Assembly: GCA_034509925.1 (NCBI GenBank)
Contig: CM067527.1
Span: 9,684,001-9,748,000, forward strand
From: Hirudinaria manillensis
Lineage: Eukaryota > Annelida > Clitellata > Hirudinida > Hirudinidae
Length of the DNA: 64,000 nucleotides
Reading direction: 5' to 3'
Positions 24,339 through 35,805 of this stretch are shown here, in pieces (the first letter of the stretch is position 1; the number at the start of each line of letters is the position of its first letter). The translations under genes and the position numbers were made by a program. A model generated the notes under the pieces. The model was not told where the DNA came from. It did not search any database and saw nothing but the letters and a program-made list of their open reading frames with translations.

Positions 24339-26684
24339 TCACACGATGTCCAATACCAGAAAAATGACAAACAACGATAACGTTTTGAATAGAATCGTGA
24401 AACGTCCAGCTGAATTCGATGGTGTGGTTAAGTCTGAGGGCCTCATGGAAGAGGAGACCACAGTGGATTCTGCTTTTGAGAATCCTTGTGCAGATTCTTC
24501 AACTATAAATTAAATAACATTTTAAATAACAAAAATAACTTAAATAATAACTTAAATATCAAACATAAAGTAAATAACATTTTATTTGAAATATCGTCGG
24601 TCATTTTTATAAATTTTCTCCTAAGTCGTTAGTCAAAAACAAAATTTTGAAGGTGATTTTAATTAATAATTCACTAATGTGAAGAAAAATTTGTATTTAA
24701 AAAGGTTGACCAACTAACGTTCAAGATAAGCCAGAGCTTTTGGGTTGGAAAATGATCTCTCCAAAGAAACTAATTTATAATCTGATCTGTCTACTTCTGT
24801 GATGTGGCTTTTAGAAATGGTCACACGTAAGTATATACAAACGTTATTCTCAAAATATTCGTTTATTTTAAGTATTATAAGTATTTAGAATGAAATGAAA
24901 GAGTATTATAAAAATGGATTTAAATTAATTGCGCAAGTTAATTAGTAATTAAGTCTAAGAATTAATTCACGTTATGCTTTTGTTTTCGTTTGTTAAGCTG
25001 ATTAATTTATATGAATTTCGTAAGAACTGTGAATTATGATAATGACACATGTCGAATTAGGTTAGGGTTAGTTACAAGTTTGATAAAATTCTATAAAAAA
25101 AAAAGCATTCACCAAAAATGGCGAAGGTTAGGAAATTTTAATGAAGAATGTTGTATGGTAAAGTTGGGCAGTGAAGTTGAGGAAGTTCAATCGAACATGT
25201 TTACATGAATATCTATAAAAGAATAATCTGAAACGTACTTGTTTCCAAGTATGATAATGTAGATGTATTTGGGAGATAAAGAAAAGTCGAGAATGGTATT
25301 TGAAGCATTTAGGCATTCCTCGAAATGGATTTCTTGGTTTTTAAGCTCTCCTTTCAACAAGATGTTAGAGGAGGTGGCAAATATTTCCTTGCCTTGGTAA
25401 AGAGAAAAAAAATCATATCATGTGATACTTCAAACAAAAGACTATTTATAGTCTCAAAATTATACTTACCATTGTTCCCTTTATACATGTATACAATGAA
25501 CATTTCAAGTGCTATTTGCTTGTTAAATTTAGACATAACTTACTGCTAAAATCAATTTCAAACTTTTGGACGGTTTTCTTCAATTGAACTCCAATAAGAG
25601 CGCCATTAGCCAGGTTCAGACTTTGCAGAATTTGTTCTTGGGAGCAGTTTAAATAATACAAGATACTGTGAATTATAATGTAGTAGTTTTCACTGTTTTA
25701 TCACTGTTGAGGAGTCCTCAATGAGGACCAATTCAATTATAGCAATAATTATTGGATCTTGCGATGGATCTTAAATATTCACTAATACATTGACGCCCTG
25801 CGAATTTAATGTAAAATTCTCCGATTACTTGCCTGTTATTGTAATCGATTTGAAAATTCCGAGGATGAGAAGGACATGAGTTTCCAGTTGAATGTAAAAT
25901 CGTTGTCACAGTGAAATCAAAGAAATTGAACATGAAAATCCCTCCAGAAGACGACAAAGCAAAGAAAGTGGCACCGTCAATTCCAGGAGCAACGTAACAA
26001 ACTTTTAATGTTTAAAAAATTTCGGAATTACTTTTTCTTAACGTAATGAGCAAATAAAAATTGATAAATAGCATCACATGAGGAAATGTTAACCGTGTGG
26101 AACTTTTAAAACGCCAGCAGCAACAACATTATCAGCTTGAAAAATGTAACCCACAGATGAGCTGTTACACCCTCCATATAGAAGGCTGACGATATTTCTC
26201 AAACTGTTAGCATTCAAGAATTCCACTCGCTCCCAGTCCAAGAATCGAAAAATAGTTTTATAATTTTTAGAGGAGTTTATTGGTAATTGATGAATAAAAT
26301 TGTCGTCCAAAACCAAGAGAATATTTTTTGAAACGTCATCTGAAAATATAAAAATAATGTGCGTGCAAATTCAAATTAATATTGCCTAATATTTTATTGC
26401 CTGCAAATGGAATTTATAATAAAAAGAAGTGAAAATGAAAGTTCATTAATCCACAACGGGAAACATGCAGCACAACATGGACACGTTCATCAATAACCAC
26501 TAGTCAATAGAATAGAAGAAAACTTTCTTTCTAAATTTCACATAAAATAAGTTCACTTTCCCTAAAAGATCGCATTGAAGCATTCGAAACAACAATAATT
26601 TAAATAAATGTTTTAAATTCAAATACTTTGAGCCTTGACCGATGCCATGCTCGCAAAGAGTGTAATAAGAATAACTTTCATCAT
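24339..26684 (-). CDS. G5: propeller-like surface protein, 333 aa
   Basis: Exons in coding order: 26627-26684, 26094-26339, 25833-26001, 25544-25665, 25239-25392, 24719-24807, 24339-24502; 1002 nt, one frame. Signal peptide MMKVILITLFASMASVKAQ. Motifs: NILLVLDDNFIHQLPIN and CNSSSVGYIF (exon 2), FFALSSSGGIFMFNFF (3), ILYYLNCSQ (4), KEIFATSSNILLKGEL and YIYIIILGNK (5), SFSNPKALAYLE (6). The final exon is Ser/Thr-rich with a hydrophobic end (LFVIFLVLDIV). The intron after exon 3 starts with GC rather than GT (CAG/GCAAGT), a recognised minor donor class. It has the same orientation as G4 and the opposite one to the rest of the cluster. Confidence 0.78.
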
Positions 26685-28140
26685 TCCAAACTCGGTGTTT
26701 ACAACGAGACTAATTTTATGGTAAGAAACAATCGAGTTAGTATGCAAACCAAATCAGCTTCGAATTTCTCAACTTGTGGACGCATTCAATTTAAATTTAT
26801 TTCTGACATCGTTAAAATCTTTATGTTCGAAAGGAATTTATTGAACAATAGTTTGTAGCTTTCATATCTTATCGCCTTTATTACTTGTAATTGCAAGGCC
26901 ACACATTGAGTAGCATTCATCTTTTGTTGATCATAAAAATTATTCCAATATAAGTAGCATAATCAAAACGATTTAATGTAGCAATTGATTGACGATTATA
27001 CTCATCAACTTGAGAATTCATGATTATATTTAATAATCAAACGTTTTATTAACGTTTTATTTAAAGTTTTAAAGTTTACAAACGTGGGAGCATCGAGTGA
27101 TAATAACATTTATTTATTTCTACGATAATTTGTTATATTGCTCCACTTGACGTGGAATGACGTGGACAGGCACTTCTTAATCGAACACAATTGGTATAAC
27201 GTAGTCTGGAGGTGAGAGCTTGATATCGAATACTTAACATGGCTTAACATGGTAGTGGTGATGCTTGTGGTGATGGTGGTGGTGGTGATGGCAGTGGTGA
27301 TGATTATGACGACGAGGTGGAATAGTGTAATTGTCGTTTACTAACAGGTTTAATTGGTTTAAGGAGATGAACCATTATTATGTTGCATGAGAAGTTAATC
27401 AGTGCTGCGGGCAAGCAGTATCCATTTGAACACCTGCCGGACGAATAGTCTTTTTGTTGGAGAAACGTAAGCAAGGAAAACATTATAATTACGTTACATA
27501 ATTTGACCATTGAAAAATGAGTCGGATGGATATTCCAAACTGTTGTCGTAGTTATCCTATTACAAACAAGATCTGCACCCCTCTCCCGACAAAAGTTATG
27601 GCAAACAACAACTACTCCTAAATAAGGATTCCAAAGTAGTTAAACTTTAAATATTTTAACATTAATGGTGTGTGTTACAACCAGTCTATTTAAAAATTTA
27701 TCGCATATTTCATATTCAGATTGCTTAATCAGATATATAACGGAGAAGAAATTTAAAATTTGATACCAAAACAATCCGAAAGTTTGCAGATTTCGATATA
27801 GGTCTTAGAGCAAATTTATCGCACGTCTTAAACTATTTAGTTAACTTAACTGGCTAAGAGTATTCAAGTTTCTGGATTGTCTAAGCTTACCTCAAGGATT
27901 ACACAATTTTTTGTTTACAATAAAAGGTTATCCTTAGGCGATCCTAAATGTAACAGCTGAATTAATGGCAACATAAATTTAAATACTCATTTAGACAAGT
28001 CTAATGTTTACAAAAATATTGAGACTCATTAAAATCTATTTTAACCAAATATTTGAATAAAATTAAGAGTCAAAATTATAATTTTTATTCGATTATAAAC
28101 ATTTTCAAATCTATCATTATCTAGTTTCAGCAAATCTCCT
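26685..28140. other. Intergenic with GGT/GAT-rich simple repeat
   Basis: Mostly unremarkable. 27240-27320 is a GTGGTGAT-rich low-complexity tract. Confidence 0.5.
27304..27510 (-). CDS. Possible small secreted protein, 68 aa
   Basis: Single open frame starting with a signal-like segment (MVKLCNVIIMFSLLTFL) followed by three cysteines within about 20 residues. No family recognised; its 3' end runs into the adjacent simple repeat. It may be chance. Confidence 0.2.
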   Translation of the reverse strand: MVKLCNVIIMFSLLTFLQQKDYSSGRCSNGYCLPAALINFSCNIIMVHLLKPIKPVSKRQLHYSTSSS

Positions 28141-28490
28141 ATCTAATTCATTTGTATAAATATAAAAGGACGGATATTGTACTGTCATCAGCCAAGGCAG
28201 ATGCACTCGTCCTAGCAGAATTGACATTGCCCTGGGAAGATATGATGGACCTCAGCAACAGTTTGAAGAAGGAAAGACACCTGGATCTTACGATTGACGT
28301 CAGGCAAAAGGGGTACCGGGTTTGGACTCGTCGAGAAGTTCATTTACACAGTTTTGTCATTTCCTGAGAGAAATCGGCCTAACCACTAGCTAGCTCGAAA
28401 TCCATGGCGAAGATGTCCAGGGCTGCTGAAGCGGGGCCGCAATGAATATGGACAAAGAGGGACGCCAGGTAGCCTCCCGTAACGGACGTG
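28140..28490 (+). pseudogene. Retroelement endonuclease-like fragment
   Basis: Open stretch 28152-28367 contains RTDIVLSS, then VLAELTLPWED, then KGYRVWTRREV. This is the spacing of the (R)PDIVLWS ... ELTVPWEE ... C..GW domain carried by many invertebrate repetitive elements, probably a PDDEXK-like nuclease. A frame shift later it continues as SKSMAKMSRAAEAGPQ with stops. Degenerate and non-functional. The family assignment is from memory of the motif, so moderate. Confidence 0.5.
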
Positions 28491-29578
28491 GGACCATCCA
28501 TCAACCAGCGCATAAAACCACCTCTCGACTCGGCCCTCAACTCGAGGCAATGTACAAGGATGATGATGTTGTGGTTTATAGTCTTGTTCATAGCAAAGAT
28601 GATCAAAACTGTTTTAATTAAGTCAAATGTTAGTGATAATGATAGATAATTATAGGAAAGAACGATAATATTGTATTAGTTTAGTAAGATAATAATTTTC
28701 CGCGTTTGGTCCATCGGAACTGATTTCCATACTTGCTGGATTGCAAAGCCTATAAACTATATATAGACTATAAACCACATCATCATCATCATCATCTCCG
28801 CCGGCAGTTTGGGTTTTGTTGCGAGAGTTGTAGTGAGAGAAGGTTGCGTGGTATGGCGATAGTCTCGCATGCGTCTTGTGTTGTGGGAAGAAGGAGAAAG
28901 GGGAAGGCAGGCATAAGACTTGACCGACAGGAACACTACCCTGATCAGCGGGTATGGCCCGGCCCCGGAGAAGATCGGAGGTTAAAAGGGCCGAGACGTT
29001 TGTATATGAAGCTAATTCTCTGAGGATTCTTGTCGGCGCTCGTCCAGAGTACTAATTTCTTTTTTCCACTCTACACTTTGCGATAACTTATTAAATCGCT
29101 TGCATCAATAATGTTTGCTTAGTTATACCTTCTTGTGAACTGATCATTTGGTTAAATTAAATTAAATTATATTATATTATATTATATTATATTATATCAT
29201 ATTATTAAATTGTCTCTTTCTAAATGTTCCAACAATGAAACAACTTTTTTCTCATTAGTTTCTCAAACAAAAATTTATCATTGAAAAATAAGTGTCCTTA
29301 CTGACTTATTCAAAGATATATTCGTAATGATTTAAAAAAAAATTAATATTACAAAAAAAATCATATACTACCCAACCCTGAGCATTGCGGACGCTTTTAT
29401 CTTTCCAATTACGTCATATTGATTCCAAGTTGAACAGTTGAATAAAACTGAAATAGGTTCGATTGTTCGCAAAAGGCATAGAAGTTTTACTTATAATAAT
29501 AGTTGTGATATCAGCAATATGTGATGGTAATTCACAAAAGTATATAACCATACGTTAAAAGTCTGTATAAAGAATTCC
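28491..29578. other. Spacer; GC-richer patch and (ATATT)n
   Basis: 28790-29030 is markedly GC-richer than its surroundings and may be more of the retroelement at 28.2 kb; I cannot identify it. 29163-29200 is an (ATATT)n tract. The G6/G7 duplicated block begins near 29380. Confidence 0.4.
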
Positions 29579-32500
29579 ATGATGATTTGTCTAATATCAT
29601 TATTTCTGATTATGTCCTCAACTGGAGAACAAAGTAATTTTTCAGAATTAACTTTCCTAGATTTTTAATTTATCATTTTACGCTTTTGAATTTATGTATT
29701 TAACCTTTTTGATGTTTACAATTTATGTAAAATGTTTGACAAAAAATAATTCTTTTAATTAGAACCTTTTCTCGTGCAGCCTTTGAAGACAGTTTGATTA
29801 TTGTGGACAAATCAAATGTTTATCTTTTGTCTGCTTGTGATGGGAAGGAATTAATAAAAGAAAGTCACCATATGACTGACGATGTTAAATATGTAAATGC
29901 CCAAGGTTTTGAGGACGGTTTCATGGTTGTTTTTGGAGGGGAAGAGAATCAAAATTTTGGATTATTATTTATTAAAACAAATTATTCTGTATTTGAAACC
30001 AAAAATCTTCGTAAGGTTTTAAAAGACTGCTTGTTTAATGAAATTTGTGACCCATAATTCTTTAACTTTTATTTGCTGATTAGCGGTTGGAGCGGGTACG
30101 ACCAGTTTGTTTCCTATCAACAACGATACGTTATTTAGGGCGCTTGTCAATGGTGAATTGTCTACATACACTATTTCGGATGGCAAAGATAGGACTTTTA
30201 TTTCATCTGACTTCACATATAGATCCAATTTCCAACGCGATGTGACGGAAGAGTAAGCTTGTTTTTTTTTTTTTTTAAAACACTCTTCTTCTGAATTAAG
30301 AGAAGCAAAAAAATACTTTTCATTATTTTACAATAAAAATGTTAATGAATTTGATCTTTTAGCAACATGTATTATTTGGAAGGAAACGCTGCTAGAAATA
30401 GTACAGTAAACTTGGTTAAATTTAACTTGAATCGGAATTTTTCACAAAAAATAAATATTACTGAACCTGTCCTAAAGATGGAAATCGATTTTAAAAGTTA
30501 GTTATCATGACAAGGATTTTTTTTTTTTACAAAATAACATGACTTTCTAACTTTGTCTACTCGCCGACTTTCAGCGAATAAAATATTTGCCATATCTAAG
30601 TATAATGATTTACTGAAAGGAAAATTTGATATTTCCAATAATGTTGAACTGCAAGCTTTTCGAAATATCAAACAAAAAGTAATAGATTTTTCCTTGACTC
30701 CTTCAGAAATTTATTATATCGAAAAAAACTATGGCAGGTGATCTTTTTCGATCATAAATTAGTTTTAAAACTTTACAACACTACTTTAAATCTGCATTTT
30801 CTCGAAAATTTGTGTTTTTGTTAATCTTAATTGACAATCAGGTCTAAGTAAGTGTTTTCACCTACCACGCGATGATATTTCGTTTTCGATGATGTCGGAG
30901 AATTATAAGGGTGACAAAATGTTTGAAGACAGAGTAAATTTAGCTTCACTATGTTGCAACTAAGACAAATGCCACAAATGAAAGCGGGAAATTTGGAATG
31001 CTGAATTTGGAGAAGGGCACAAGAGTTGTTGCGAAACATATGCTCCGATACTTGAGTTGAGATGGCAGAATAAAAGCAGCTACCATATTTTTGGATCCCT
31101 GGATCCAGATAATTAATGAATATTTACATTATATTGCTAATTAATTAATTTAATAATTAATTAATGTTCAAGGCACTATTCAGAGTCTTTGGTTATGAAG
31201 CTTGACAAATAATTATCTCGAAAAGCAGAGCGAGAGTAAGAGAGACAGCAGATTCCAAGACTTAGACGATTGAGCATTGTATATCCTACAAGCCATCTGA
31301 ACAGTTTCAATAAACCTGACCTTCCATAATTAGTTTGAGGACACCGGGTTATTACATTATGAAATCTAGAACTACAGATCAATCAAACATCGTTCACAAA
31401 AGACAGAAGATAATACTCTATCTATACTATTACGTGACAATAATTTGTTGATTATTCATGGATAATATCTACTTAAAAATTACAATTTTTGAAATTAGTG
31501 ATTGTCGGAGAATTTTAATTATCAAATATCAATACTTTATGATAGGTTTAAAAATAGTGTGCTGTATAAAGGACGATAGATTGAGATGAGCCATCACATC
31601 ATGTTAAGATACGTATGGCATTCAAAAAAGCGGCTAAAAGCACATTAATTAAATTTATTAATTTATTTATAATCTTTAATTAATTTACTAATTACATTCA
31701 TATATTTTTTATTTCTAATAAACTAAATCATATCATGAAGCCTTCTGAAAGTAAAAAGAACAGATGATGTCGAGTCAGTGCAAGTGTTCGAGAAAACTAA
31801 ATTCGACAAGCCGTCTGCCATCGTATATCTAGATTGTTGGTTGTTTTTATTAACATTTCGATCTGTTCATTTATCATTCAATAATTTATGTACTTACGCG
31901 CGATGGCTTACTAGTGGCAGAGATGAAACCAGGTCGGTTCGGGTCACATTGGGTCGAGTCAGGTCGGGTTATTATACTTGGACTGTTAGAACGAACTGAC
32001 AAGAAAAGAAACTGATTGACAAAAAATGCTTTAACCTACGCATGACATTTAATTTTTGCACGTCTTTAACTTGGTATGTGGATATCATTCAAACGATTTT
32101 TCGATTAATTTCCGATATCCAAATAAGCTGAAATTTGACAGACTTATGTCTTTTTGATGATAACTCATGGATCAACTGTTAATCTTAAATTTGAGTAATT
32201 TTTAAAATAAATACAAATTACTATACCACATTTATTAAACACTTTTCGCATCTAGGTACTTTGAGGCGACTAGTTTATAAAATTCCAAAATAGATTTCTC
32301 ACTCGCTCATACACTCACTCAAAAGTAATTGTCCAACCAAGGGCTTTTCTCTGAAATCATTTATTCTCTCCTTTTCCATGCTGACCCTTAAGATTTCTTT
32401 CACGGATGTTTGAACTATGGGCAAAGGCAGACATTTATTTTTAATTACCTTCGCTTCCTTAAGGAGAGAATATTATGTCATCCCTGCTTCATCGCAAAAT

Positions 32501-34048
32501 GTTTAATGTCACCATTCTCATGGATTCCAAGATATTTGTAAACCTCGTCTTCGTTAAGGCTCTGAAATGAGTTGTGATCGTCAATAACGCCGACAATGTG
32601 CTTTGTCATCCTTTTTTTTAATACTTCCTGAACTCAATCTTTCATTGATTCCAAGAAGAGTTTCATCCTCTTAATGTCCAACTTTATCATTTCCTCGCTC
32701 AGACATTTTTTGTAATTCAAAAGTGCTAGTTTTTTGCCTAACGTTAGAATATACTTGATTACTGTGCAATCCCCATACATTTTCAATAGGATTTTGGTCC
32801 GGAGATCGAAGCAGACCACTTTAAGACACAGATTCTTTTTTCTGGAAAATAATCTTTTTTTGGTATTGAGATGTGGATTAGTCATTATTTTGTTAAAAGA
32901 TAACCTTATACATTTGAAATCTGTATAGGCATACCTCCTAAGGTATTTGTGTAGAAAAAAATCATCTAAAAATGAATCATTCGAATCCTTTTGTGATGTT
33001 CTGTCAAGATTGTCTTCTACAGGCGCTTTCTATACTTTAAAAATGGGCTCCTCCGAAGGTATCTACATATTGGAGACTGGCTTAAATTAAATTTCAACTT
33101 TTTTTCAAGCCTCGTTGAAGCCACATTCTCCCTTGCAAGCTTCACAAACAAGAAGTCTCTTCTGATGATGATACAGTTTTCGAGATCTTGCTGACACTTA
33201 GTTGGTTCTATAACTATCTAGATCTTTTTAAAAATCATCTGACAACATTTCTGGAACATTTAAACCTTTTTGAAATTTCAGAAAACGACTTTATTTAGCT
33301 CATTTAATGCCTTAATTTGTCCTTTCTTCATTTCAACAAGAACCCATTTCTAATAAGCTTAACTAGCATTTTTTATTTAATCGAATACTTATCTAACGTT
33401 ACCGTTCATATATATATATATATATGCAGTATTATATATGGTATTATATTATATATATATATATATATGAAGTATTATTCATATTCAAATTCTGCTTCAC
33501 AATCATACTGAAATTTTAATAAGTGATAATAGAGGCTTGAAATAATTGAAACTTTGGGCAATAAGACGCTACGGTTTTTCAGAAAACTAGACAAAATGTA
33601 AAATTGTAGCCCCTGTCCAACCTTATGCACTGTATTTGTTATTAGACCTTGGGGGTACTGGATAGCTGTCGGAGGAACAACTGACATCTGGGGAGACTGA
33701 ATCTTTCCTTCATGTATCAATTCCATCACAATCTCAGTTTGTGTTCCTGTCAAATTGTAAATGATGAGATTGGTTTGCCTCTTCAGGCTGTCATTGTTGT
33801 CAATTTATTGTTATTATTATTAATAACATTATCATTATTATTATTATTTTGGTTATCGAGACCGTTGTTGTTAGCTCTATCATTATTATCACTAATATAA
33901 TAGAACAAGTATAATCCTGAAGAAACAATGTTGTTACATTACAGTTCCCGGCCAAGATTGTGAGGAAGTTCCAAAAAGCTTCACGACGTCAATAAAATCC
34001 TATTGGGCGTTCCATTTAGCCATGTTCCTCCTTACGTTGAAGTTATGA
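29579..34048 (+). CDS. G6: propeller-like surface protein, 316 aa
   Basis: Exons 29579-29633, 29780-30010, 30084-30252, 30363-30496, 30575-30737, 31741-31835, 33945-34048; 951 nt, one frame, same total length as G11. Signal peptide MMICLISLFLIMSSTGEQ. Motifs: SLIIVDKSNVYLLSACD (exon 2), LFPINNDTLFRALVNGEL (3), MYYLEGN (4), NKIFAISKYNDLLKGKF and EIYYIEKNYG (5), FDKPSAIVYL (6). The last exon encodes a Cys-containing linker and a hydrophobic tail (YWAFHLAMFLLTLKL). AATAAA signals follow at about 34121-34137. Intron 5 holds solo LTR copy C; the 2.1-kb last intron holds remains of a minus-strand non-LTR element. Confidence 0.8.
31089..31356 (+). repeat. Solo LTR of the SAP-ORF element, copy C
   Basis: 268-bp degraded LTR (TTTTGGATCC start, GGGTTATTACA end) in intron 5 of G6. 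Flanks are ATAT and TTAT. Block 2 shows the unoccupied site near 37175, which proves insertion after the block duplication or loss by precise excision; the former is far more likely. Confidence 0.85.
32440..32640 (-). pseudogene. Non-LTR reverse transcriptase fragment
   Basis: Minus strand reads AKHIVGVIDDHNSF, then EDEVYKYLGIHENGDIKH, the YKYLG motif of R2/NeSL/R4-type reverse transcriptases. Stops flank it. Sits in the last intron of G6. Confidence 0.6.
33409..33469. repeat. (AT)n tracts
   Basis: Two alternating AT runs separated by about 25 bp, in the last intron of G6. Confidence 0.85.
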
Positions 34049-34889
34049 TAATCTTAGAGATTTTCATGATCATTAGTGTGATTATTTTAGCTGTTTAATT
34101 TATTACCTGTATATTTAATTTAATAAAGCAAAATAAATAGATTTTTGATTAAATTTATTAAACGATCAACCATAAGAGCTTTCTTAAGCACAAAGGCCTC
34201 CGCTGACAGACTGATCCAGAAATCCAAATTATTTTAAAAAAAAACGCCTGGATAATTAATTAACTGGAGGCCATGACGTAAATACGACTTGAATGTCATT
34301 TTAAACTACAAATTTAAGTGGCCTAGTCTGCATTTTATTTTAATTGATGTGTTTTTGGTGGAATACAATCTTGTATCGCAAGAACTCACAGAGTTTAAAT
34401 ATAGAGTTTGCAAATGATGGGCCATATTTGTGAGTATTACGTAGTAATACTATAATTATTATTTTCGATTAAAAATCTAGAATATATCTCAGGAATGGCA
34501 ATATAATCAAGAAAATAAGAGATTGGACGTTATGAATTTAACATGGATTTAATACGTTTTAGTGACGAAAGTCGAGTTAGTGATAAAATTGGTACTGAAG
34601 ACGATATATGCAACGATACCTTATTGTATAACAATTAACATTTCCATATGAATAAAAAAGAATAATAACATAATCTAAGAGAATATTTGAATAACAACCA
34701 GATACTATGGGTCATATTATGTCAATAACGTTAAATTATTATCACTTAATAGTGATAACAATGGTTGTTTTTTTAATCAATTGTTTTGTTACTTATTTTA
34801 TATATTTATGCTTATTATGACCTGTTTCTGCATCACAATGTGGTGGGGGCAACAACAACAACAAAATTATCGTGTTTTCCTTTCTTGAT

Positions 34890-35345
34890 GTTACTCTCTT
34901 TCATGAGTGAAGTATTTTGGTTTAAGATAGTTAAGATAGAGTTGAAAATCTTTATGGCTTTATGAAAATTTGATTATGAATATGAATAATCTTTATGAAA
35001 ATCTTACATAGTATATTAAAAACAAAATTTTAATGTATTGATATTGTTATTGTTATTATTTAAATTTTTATTCAAATACTGAATGTGGTCATAAAAGTCG
35101 ATAACACAAGTGGTCTTGAATTGAAGAATTTCACTGTCAGTGCTGAAAATGTTGCAGGTTAGGGAAATAAAATTCAAGATTTCATGACAGCATTATTTCC
35201 TATTTCCTGTTGTTGTGATTTTTGCTATAAACACAATTACATGCCATTTATGGATACATGCCTAATTACGGTGCATAATACTAAATTAATTATTAAATGA
35301 TATCAAATATTAAATACTTAAAAACTATTATTATTATAGTTACAT
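34890..35345 (+). pseudogene. Stray copy of G3 exon 6 and flanking introns
   Basis: The exon at about 35082-35157 (LNVVIKVD, N for S, TSGLELKNFTVSAENVA) and flanks match 16290-17035 closely. No other G3 exon accompanies it, so it is a dispersed fragment between G6 and G7. Confidence 0.8.
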
Positions 35346-35805
35346 TAACGTAGTATATCTATTTCATAGTCATCATCTCAAGTAAAGTGGCCTTCACCAA
35401 TATCCAAGAATATATATATAATGTAGAAATAAAATAGTTACAAAAGTTAGCGATTTTGTGTATTTTTTTTTTACATAACAATATGCAAAATCAGAGTAAA
35501 TTCGATTTCAAAATCAAATCACAATCGCACCATTTATAATGATTTCAAAGAAAATTACAAATCACAAAAAAAAAATTCAAATACTACCCAGTCCTGAACA
35601 TTGCGGACGCTTTTTCGTTCCAATTACGTCATCCTGATTCCATTGAACAGTTGAATAAACTGAAATAGGTTCGATTATTTCAGTATCAGTTCGCAAAAGG
35701 CATAGAAATTTTACCTATAATAATAGTTGTGATATCAGCAATATATCATGGTAATTCACAAAAGTAGGTAGCCATACGTTAAAAATCTGTATAAAGGATT
35801 CCATA

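Larger units (their letters stand above)
29380..34780. repeat. Duplicated block 1 (contains G6)
   Basis: Aligns by eye with 35590-45960 (block 2) from upstream of the signal exon to well past the last exon. The blocks differ chiefly by mobile elements. Confidence 0.8.

Noticed and set aside
24307-24513. 68-codon plus-strand ORF rich in Ser/Asp/Glu
   Set aside because: It is antisense to the last exon of G5, which fits the family and splices in frame.
28733-29023. 96-codon ORF with a His run
   Set aside because: The His run is a CAT microsatellite and the rest has no recognisable domain.
29541-29575. TATATAA upstream of G6 as a TATA box
   Set aside because: Only about 32 bp before the ATG and not kept exactly in G7; weak evidence in such AT-rich DNA.
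31925-31975. GGTCGGGTC-like short repeats, also at 39618-39663
   Set aside because: Too short and irregular to assign; part of the duplicated block. No telomere or G-quadruplex claim is justified.
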